A stretch of DNA of 64,000 nucleotides, taken from contig NZ_CP031598.1 in NCBI RefSeq assembly GCF_008728195.1, positions 2,666,001 to 2,730,000 on the forward strand, written 5' to 3'. Both the position numbers and the translations under genes were made by a program. The DNA is from Roseovarius indicus (GTDB taxonomy: Bacteria > Pseudomonadota > Alphaproteobacteria > Rhodobacterales > Rhodobacteraceae). Below are positions 59,292 through 64,000 of the stretch, piece by piece. The notes beneath the pieces were generated by a model. The model had not been told where the DNA came from and made no database searches. It saw nothing but the letters and a program-made list of their open reading frames with translations. Each line of letters starts with the position of its first letter. Positions within the stretch are counted from its first letter, which is position 1.

Positions 59292-59930
59292 ATGAAGCTT
59301 TTCGCAACAGTGACCGCGCTTGCCGCACTCCTGGGAACGGCCAGCCTTGCCGACAACAACGAGATTTTCGTGGCCCAGTCAGGCAACAACAACAACATCG
59401 GTACGGCGGCCGACCCGCTGGAACAGGTCGGCACGCAGAACTTGATCGACGTCACTCAGAGCGGCAACGAGAACACGGTCGCGAAGGCCCGTCAGGCAGG
59501 CGCCCAACACGACATGAACGTCGTGCAGTCGGGTAACCGCAACCTGTTCCAGAACGTCCGCCAGCGGGGCGGCGACAACAACGAGATGGTCATCCGTCAG
59601 AGCGGCAACGACAACCGCATCGTCAACGCCAACCAGTTCGGTAACAGCAACTTGCTTGATGTGCGCCAGGGCGGCAACGACAACTATGGCCACTCGCTTC
59701 AGAAGGGCGACCAGAACACCATGGTCGTGCGCACCAACGGTCACCGCAACGAATACAGGATGGCCCAGGGCAGCTTCAACGCGAATGACTGCACGGGGTG
59801 CGACATCGAGCTGACCCAGGGCGGCAACGACAACCTGGCCAACGTGTATCAGATGGATCTGAACCAGATGGCCAGCATCAACCAGAGCGGCAACGGCAAC
59901 ACGGTTTACACCAGCCAGAGCGCAAACTGA
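59292..59930 (+). CDS. Curlin-repeat amyloid subunit 4
   Basis: 212 residues from ATG 59292 (GGTAGGAAATTAAC upstream). Signal peptide ending SLA, 'DNNEIFVAQSGNNNNIGTAADPLEQ', then curlin repeats (QSGNEN, QAGAQH, QSGNRN, QRGGDN, QSGNDN, QFGNSN, QGGNDN, QKGDQN), the CxxC segment 'QGSFNANDCTGCDIELTQGGN', and two final repeats ending 'YTSQSAN'. Followed directly by the terminator. Confidence 0.93.
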   Translation: MKLFATVTALAALLGTASLADNNEIFVAQSGNNNNIGTAADPLEQVGTQNLIDVTQSGNENTVAKARQAGAQHDMNVVQSGNRNLFQNVRQRGGDNNEMVIRQSGNDNRIVNANQFGNSNLLDVRQGGNDNYGHSLQKGDQNTMVVRTNGHRNEYRMAQGSFNANDCTGCDIELTQGGNDNLANVYQMDLNQMASINQSGNGNTVYTSQSAN

Positions 59931-59936
59931 GACCGG

Positions 59937-59978
59937 GGCGCGCGCGATCTTTCGCAGGGTCACGCGCGCCTTGTTTAT
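59937..59978 (+). terminator. Terminator behind the curlin subunit genes
   Basis: GGCGCGCG (59937-59944) pairs with CGCGCGCC (59963-59970) around an 18-base loop and is followed by TTGTTTATT. It separates the subunit genes from the accessory genes, allowing different expression levels. Confidence 0.7.
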
Positions 59979-60040
59979 TCTGTATCGTTTTGGCACATTG
60001 AGTCGCGTGCCTGAGCGATTTTACGGAGCCATTTCGAGAA

Positions 60041-60418
60041 GTGATACATCTCATCCGCCTTCTTTTCCTGACCGGGCTTTTGAGTGTCGCTTCGATAGGG
60101 AGTGCCCAGGGTTTGACACAGCTTGCCTGCCGGGTCGTTGTCGAGAAGAACGATGATCTCGTGTCGGTCTACGCGCTGGCGCAGGTCAGCCAGCCGGTCA
60201 CCGTGGATTATTCCCTCGAGACAACCAAGATCAGCGCTTCGGGGACCGGGACCACCGTGCAATCCGGCACGCAGGACATGCAGGTGGGCAAGACGCAGGT
60301 CCTGTCGCAGGTCACCTACCGGCTGGAACCCGATGGCTGGCTGGAATTCGGCCTCGAGGTCACCGACCGGCTGACCGGGGCCAGATGCGAGTCGAGCGAG
60401 GCGGTCAGCCCAATCTGA
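60041..60418 (+). CDS. csgH: CsgH-like curli assembly protein / amyloid inhibitor
   Basis: 125 residues from GTG 60041. Signal peptide 1-23 (ending SAQ), mature part beta-rich: 'CRVVVEKNDDLVSVYALAQVSQPVTVDYSLETTKISASGTGTTVQSGTQDM..GKTQVLSQVTYRL'. That is the immunoglobulin-like CsgC/CsgH fold, in which the S-G-x-S..Q-S-G block is characteristic of the alphaproteobacterial CsgH. It holds curli subunits unfolded in the periplasm. Two cysteines (about residues 30 and 116) may form a disulfide. Confidence 0.85.
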   Translation: MIHLIRLLFLTGLLSVASIGSAQGLTQLACRVVVEKNDDLVSVYALAQVSQPVTVDYSLETTKISASGTGTTVQSGTQDMQVGKTQVLSQVTYRLEPDGWLEFGLEVTDRLTGARCESSEAVSPI

Positions 60419-60430
60419 AGGAGTGTCGAC

Positions 60431-61015
60431 GTGAACTTTACGGATTTCGTTACAGGGCTCAGGGGAGCTGCCGCCGCGGCGATGCTCGCCGCCATCACGC
60501 TTGCCGCGCCAGACCCGGCCGCGGCCCAGAACGCGGAGGTCACGGTCGAACAGGTCCGGCCCGGCACGGCGGGCGATACGGCCGGCTACTACCAGGACAC
60601 CACCGGCGCCGGGGACGACACCGGCGATTATGTGCCCACGCAGCTTATCACCGGCGGCGCGCGGCTGACCGTGGGCTCGACCAACCTGTCGAGCATCAAC
60701 CAGGCCGGCAACAGCAATTTCGCGAGCGTCAACATCAGCGGCATCGGCAACCTGACGCTCCAGGACCAGCGCGGCGCGTTCAACAGCTCGGAGCTGGACG
60801 TGATCGGCTCGCGCAACCGCGTGCTGGTGGAGCAGCGGGGGGTCGGCCTGCAGTCGGACATCAATCTCACCGGTGCGGAAGGCAAGACCGTTGTGCATTT
60901 GCAACGGGGGCGCGCAAGTTCGCGCAGTGTCGACCCGATCGACATAGGGAATCAGGGCGCAGCCGTTGTGTTTGTTTTAGATACACCAAGAGGTCGTCGA
61001 ATAGTCACCAAATAG
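60431..61015 (+). CDS. Divergent curlin-repeat protein (possible nucleator, CsgB-like)
   Basis: 194 residues from GTG 60431 with AAGGAGTG upstream. A long signal peptide (about 1-34, ending AAAQ), a ~50-residue spacer rich in Thr/Gly/Asp, and then only a few curlin-type strands: 'SSINQAGNSNFASVNISGIGNLTLQDQRGAFNSSELDVIGSRNRVLVEQRG'. The end is basic ('VLDTPRGRRIVTK'), as in the membrane-anchoring last repeat of CsgB. It could be the nucleator or a minor subunit; the basic tail favours the first. Confidence 0.7.
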   Translation: MNFTDFVTGLRGAAAAAMLAAITLAAPDPAAAQNAEVTVEQVRPGTAGDTAGYYQDTTGAGDDTGDYVPTQLITGGARLTVGSTNLSSINQAGNSNFASVNISGIGNLTLQDQRGAFNSSELDVIGSRNRVLVEQRGVGLQSDINLTGAEGKTVVHLQRGRASSRSVDPIDIGNQGAAVVFVLDTPRGRRIVTK

Positions 61016-61096
61016 CCATTTCACCCCATTATCAGCCTTGCGGTGACTTGCAATTTGAGACACGCCGTGCGACTTCGCGACATGGGGAGACATGGA

Positions 61097-61510
61097 ATGA
61101 GATACTTTGTGACTTTGTTGGCCTGCGCCATCTGCGGGCACGCAGCGGCGGGCGACCTCGTGTACCAGCCGATCAACCCGTCCTTCGGGGGCAACCCGCT
61201 GAACAGCTCGCACCTGTACCAGGGCGCGGACATTCAGAACCAGTACATCGACGACGGCAGCCGGTTCGATGACCTCTTCGAGGAACCGTCCCTGGCGGAA
61301 GAATTCGCAGAAGCGATCCGCAACGGCATGATCTCGATCGCGGCCGGGGAGCTGATCGATTCCATCGTGCTTCAGGAGAACCCGACCGGCACCATGGAGC
61401 TTGACGGCGCGATGGTGAGCTGGGTCACGCAGGGCGACCGGGTGGTGATCACCGTCAATGACGGCGTGTCGACCCAGACGCTCGATATCCCCGTTCCGGT
61501 GATCAACTGA
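61097..61510 (+). CDS. csgF: Curli assembly protein CsgF
   Basis: 137 residues from ATG 61097. Signal peptide (FVTLLACAICGHAAAG), then 'DLVYQPINPSFGGNPLNSSHLYQGADIQNQY', the defining N-terminal segment of CsgF, which inserts in the CsgG channel as a second constriction; the rest ('FAEAIRNGMISIAAGELIDSIVLQENP...GRVVITVNDG'-type region) is the extracellular neck and head. It couples secretion to nucleation at the cell surface. Confidence 0.92.
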   Translation: MRYFVTLLACAICGHAAAGDLVYQPINPSFGGNPLNSSHLYQGADIQNQYIDDGSRFDDLFEEPSLAEEFAEAIRNGMISIAAGELIDSIVLQENPTGTMELDGAMVSWVTQGDRVVITVNDGVSTQTLDIPVPVIN

Positions 61511-61536
61511 TTTCAAGAAGGCAGAGGGCCACGGAT

Positions 61537-62667
61537 TTGAATACAGGTATGTTTCGAAAACAGGCGCGACTGGCCCTGGCGGTGATGCTTGCGGGCACGC
61601 TGATGGGATGTGCGGGCAAGGACCCGTTCGAACCGGGCCGCAATGACGTGCCCGCGCGGATCCTGCCGGAGACGCAGACGAGCGCGGCACTGAAGGGCCT
61701 GCCGGCGCCGAAGCGCAAGATGACGCTGGCGGTCTACGAATTTCCCGACCTGACGGGTCAGCACAAGCCGAGCGAGAATTTCGCGGAATTCTCGCGGGCG
61801 GTGACGCAGGGCGCGGACGCGATCCTTGTGGATGTGCTCACCAAAGCCGGTCGTGGCGAGTGGTTCGACGTGGTCGAGCGGCGGGGCCTGACCAATATCC
61901 TGCGCGAGCGGCAGATCATTCAGGCCACCCGGCAGGAACACGAGGGCGAGGAGGCCAAGCCGCTGAACCCGCTGACCTTTGCCGGGGTTCTGATCGAGGG
62001 CGGTGTCGTCGCCTATGAATCGAACCTGCGGACCGGCGGGCTGGGCGCGCGCTATCTCGGGATCGGCGGGCACACCGAGTATCGCGAGGATTACGTGACC
62101 GTGAACCTGCGGCTTGTGAGTGTCAGCAGCGGCCGTGTGCTGCACAGTGTCACGACGACCAAGCAGGTCTATTCGACGCTGGTGCAGGCCAATGTCTTCC
62201 GCTTCGTGTCGAGCGATGCGCTGCTGGAGATCGACGCGGGCTATACCCGGAATTCGCCGCCGCAATTCGCGTTGCGCGAGGCCATCGAGCTTGGCGTCTT
62301 CGCCATGGTGCTGGAAGGCCGCGAGCAAGGGCTGTGGGATTTCAAGAACCCGGCCCGGGGCGTGCAGGCGATGCAGACCTACATTCAACGCAACCCGAAC
62401 CTGGCCGATGGCGACACGCCCGTGGTGGTGTCGCGGGACGACCGGGCGTCGGCCTTCGACCCGATCCCGTTGGCGCAGGTCGACGAGCGCTGGCTGGATC
62501 AGCCCGACATGGGCGAAAGCCGCGCCTCGCTTGCCGCGGTGCGGCCGGTGGCGCGGGGCAACCGGATGGCCGATACCGATGTGCCGGACGCAGAGGCCGA
62601 TACCGATACGCCGGACGAGATCGTCGAGATTACCGAAGCCGGGGTCGACCTGGCCGAGCTGCGCTGA
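61537..62667 (+). CDS. csgG: Curli secretion channel CsgG
   Basis: 376 residues from TTG 61537 (ATG 61549 possible). Lipobox LMGC with lipidated Cys at about residue 25. 'KMTLAVYEFPDLTGQHKPS' opens the periplasmic domain, 'ADAILVDVLTKAGRGEWFDVVERRGLTNILRERQIIQATRQ' and 'LTFAGVLIEGGVVAYESNLRTGGLGARYLGIGGHTEYREDYVTVNLRLVSVSSGRVLHSVTTTKQVYST' form the nine-fold 36-strand barrel region. An acidic C-terminal extension (about residues 335-376) goes beyond E. coli CsgG. No csgE follows. Confidence 0.95.
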   Translation: MNTGMFRKQARLALAVMLAGTLMGCAGKDPFEPGRNDVPARILPETQTSAALKGLPAPKRKMTLAVYEFPDLTGQHKPSENFAEFSRAVTQGADAILVDVLTKAGRGEWFDVVERRGLTNILRERQIIQATRQEHEGEEAKPLNPLTFAGVLIEGGVVAYESNLRTGGLGARYLGIGGHTEYREDYVTVNLRLVSVSSGRVLHSVTTTKQVYSTLVQANVFRFVSSDALLEIDAGYTRNSPPQFALREAIELGVFAMVLEGREQGLWDFKNPARGVQAMQTYIQRNPNLADGDTPVVVSRDDRASAFDPIPLAQVDERWLDQPDMGESRASLAAVRPVARGNRMADTDVPDAEADTDTPDEIVEITEAGVDLAELR

Positions 62668-62709
62668 CCGGCGCAGCCGTTGCGGGTGGGGCGCCTTGCG
62701 GCGCCCCGT

Positions 62710-63954
62710 TCAGTCGTCCTTGATCTGTTCCATCGCCCAGCCGACGCTGAAGCCGTGCAGGATGGTCGACAGCAGGATGACGAGGCCGACAAGGGTCCAG
62801 AGCTCGTCCTTGTTGGCGAAATCCATGTGGCTTCCCGCGTAGCAGAGGTAATAGATCGAGCCGATGCCGCGCACGCCGTAAAGGGAAATCACGGCGCGGT
62901 CGCGATAGGCCAGACGGCTTCCGAGCAGGCCGATCCAGCCCGACAGCGGGCGCACCACGAGGATCAGCAGCAGCGCGAAGATCACGTGGACCCAGGTGAG
63001 ATCGGCGAAGAGGAGGGGCAGGATGGTGCCGAGCGCCACCAGCAGCACGGCGGTCAGGGCGTGTTCGATCGATTCCGAGAAATCGTGCAGGCGGCGGTGG
63101 AAGTGGTGATCCTGCTCGACGCGGCGTAGGGTCAGGCCCATGACGGCGACGGCGATGAAGCCGTAGCCTTCGACCAGTTCGGTCGAGCCGTAGCAGAGCA
63201 GCACGCCCGCCAGCGCGACCACGCCGGAGCCGGTTTCGGCCAGCACCGCGTTGCGGGGCACCGAGAAGAGCACATAGCCCAGCACCCGCGCCCCGGCCCA
63301 GCCCATCGCCCCGCCGACGGCGATGCGGTAGACCACGTCGAGCGCCAGCCAGTCGAAGACCAGCAGGCCCGGCGTCACGGTTTCGGCGGCGACGAGAAGC
63401 CCGAGATAGACGAAGGGGAAGGCGAGCCCGTCATTGAGGCCGGCCTCGGTGGTGAGGGTGAACCGAACGGGGTGCTCGACGCCTTCCTGCGGCGGGCCGA
63501 CCTGGACGTCGGCCGCGAGCACGGGGTCGGTTGGGGCCAGGACGGCCCCGAGCAGGATGGCGCCGGCGACGGTGAGCCCTTCGAACCCGATGCCGAGCAG
63601 CGCGACGGCAAGGATGGTGAGCGGCATGGCGATGCCAAGCATGCGGAAGGTCGGTGTCCATCTTCTCCAGGGGCGGAGCGCGTCGATCCGCATGCCCGTG
63701 CCGAAGAGGGCGATGATGACGGTCAGCTCGCTGACCAGTTCCCAGATGCGCGGCGCCTCGCGCGGGTCGGGCAGGGTGGGCAGGTTCGGCACCAGCAGCG
63801 CCGCGCCCGTGCCGAAGAGGATCATCAGCGGGGCCGAGGCCGGTTCGCGGTCGGAGAAGAGCCGCGGCAGCCACTGGGCGACGATCACGATGGCACCGAC
63901 CACCACGAGGGCGATATGGTAGGAGTTCAGGGCGAAGAAGGAGTCCGGTTGCAC
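62710..63954 (-). CDS. CPA1-type Na+/H+ (cation:proton) antiporter
   Basis: 414 residues, complete on the minus strand, converging on csgG. Twelve or so hydrophobic segments. 'ILLGAVLAPTDPVLAADVQVGPP' is the CPA1 motif with the unwound-helix Thr-Asp, and 'LTTEAGLNDGLAFPFVYLGLL' carries the ion-binding Asn-Asp pair of electroneutral/electrogenic exchangers. 'VISLYGVRGIGSIYYL' contains the conserved Arg. A role in pH or sodium homeostasis in seawater is expected. Not functionally linked to curli as far as seen. Confidence 0.92.
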   Translation of the reverse strand: MQPDSFFALNSYHIALVVVGAIVIVAQWLPRLFSDREPASAPLMILFGTGAALLVPNLPTLPDPREAPRIWELVSELTVIIALFGTGMRIDALRPWRRWTPTFRMLGIAMPLTILAVALLGIGFEGLTVAGAILLGAVLAPTDPVLAADVQVGPPQEGVEHPVRFTLTTEAGLNDGLAFPFVYLGLLVAAETVTPGLLVFDWLALDVVYRIAVGGAMGWAGARVLGYVLFSVPRNAVLAETGSGVVALAGVLLCYGSTELVEGYGFIAVAVMGLTLRRVEQDHHFHRRLHDFSESIEHALTAVLLVALGTILPLLFADLTWVHVIFALLLILVVRPLSGWIGLLGSRLAYRDRAVISLYGVRGIGSIYYLCYAGSHMDFANKDELWTLVGLVILLSTILHGFSVGWAMEQIKDD

Positions 63955-64000
63955 GGGCTGTCAGGTCCTTTCAGGTATGGCCGTGGCGCGGGCGGGCGGC

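Overview
The window is a piece of an alphaproteobacterial chromosome, most likely from a Rhodobacteraceae/Roseobacter-group marine bacterium. The evidence is the high-GC host gene content: two GcvT-fused dimethylglycine-dehydrogenase-like paralogues, an arsR-arsC-acr3-arsC-arsH operon, xerD / TPR-like protein / 49-residue membrane protein / aroK-aroB synteny, alphaproteobacterial csgH, and tail genes resembling those of gene transfer agents. All assignments are from reading the sequence; no database search was run.

Layout. (1) 1-24 kb is the right part of a siphovirus-type prophage, entered inside the portal gene. The order is portal, a collagen-like fibre, head-tail connector, two sugar-enzyme-like genes, head closure, tail terminator and gp10-like proteins, a small inverted secreted-protein gene, tail tube, tail chaperone, tape measure, distal tail proteins, NlpC/P60 peptidase, tip protein J, glycine-rich fibre, a tailspike with an SGNH esterase-like domain, and a lysis block (holins and a GH108 endolysin). 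Most structural genes overlap by 1-4 bases and are probably translationally coupled. Behind the lysis block lies an accessory tail: a DHH phosphoesterase, a recombinase-like protein with serine replaced by cysteine, a perfect 178-bp direct repeat carrying a 53-codon gene, three tRNAs (Trp, Asn, Gln) separated by single bases, and a GIY-YIG protein. No integrase, repressor, capsid or terminase is in the window, and the right attachment site is probably in the gene-poor 23.9-25.0 kb stretch.

(2) 25-41 kb is host chromosome with islands: a Hint-domain protein, a MobA-like nucleotidyltransferase, and two paralogous FAD/GcvT enzymes flanking a visibly AT-richer ATPase-TOPRIM gene that looks like a fused OLD/PARIS-type defence protein. 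A second AT-richer gene (GIY-YIG nuclease domain) follows. Each of these two genes has the same intergenic repeat at its 5' side. Then come a YihY/BrkB membrane protein, a SnoaL-like protein, a class III cyclase and malate synthase G.

(3) 41-56.5 kb is core-like chromosome: CorC-type transporter, xerD, TPR-like periplasmic protein, a tiny membrane protein, aroK-aroB, the arsenic operon with a palindromic operator and a row of five hairpins behind it, tyrS, anmK, a maleate-isomerase-like protein, an O-acyltransferase and a Cys/Met-metabolism PLP enzyme.

(4) 57-62.7 kb is a curli-type functional amyloid locus with four consecutive major-subunit paralogues, each carrying a CxxC insertion and separated by conserved GC-rich hairpins, then a terminator, csgH, a fifth divergent curlin-repeat protein, csgF and csgG. 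No csgE or csgD is seen. A CPA1-type antiporter closes the window.
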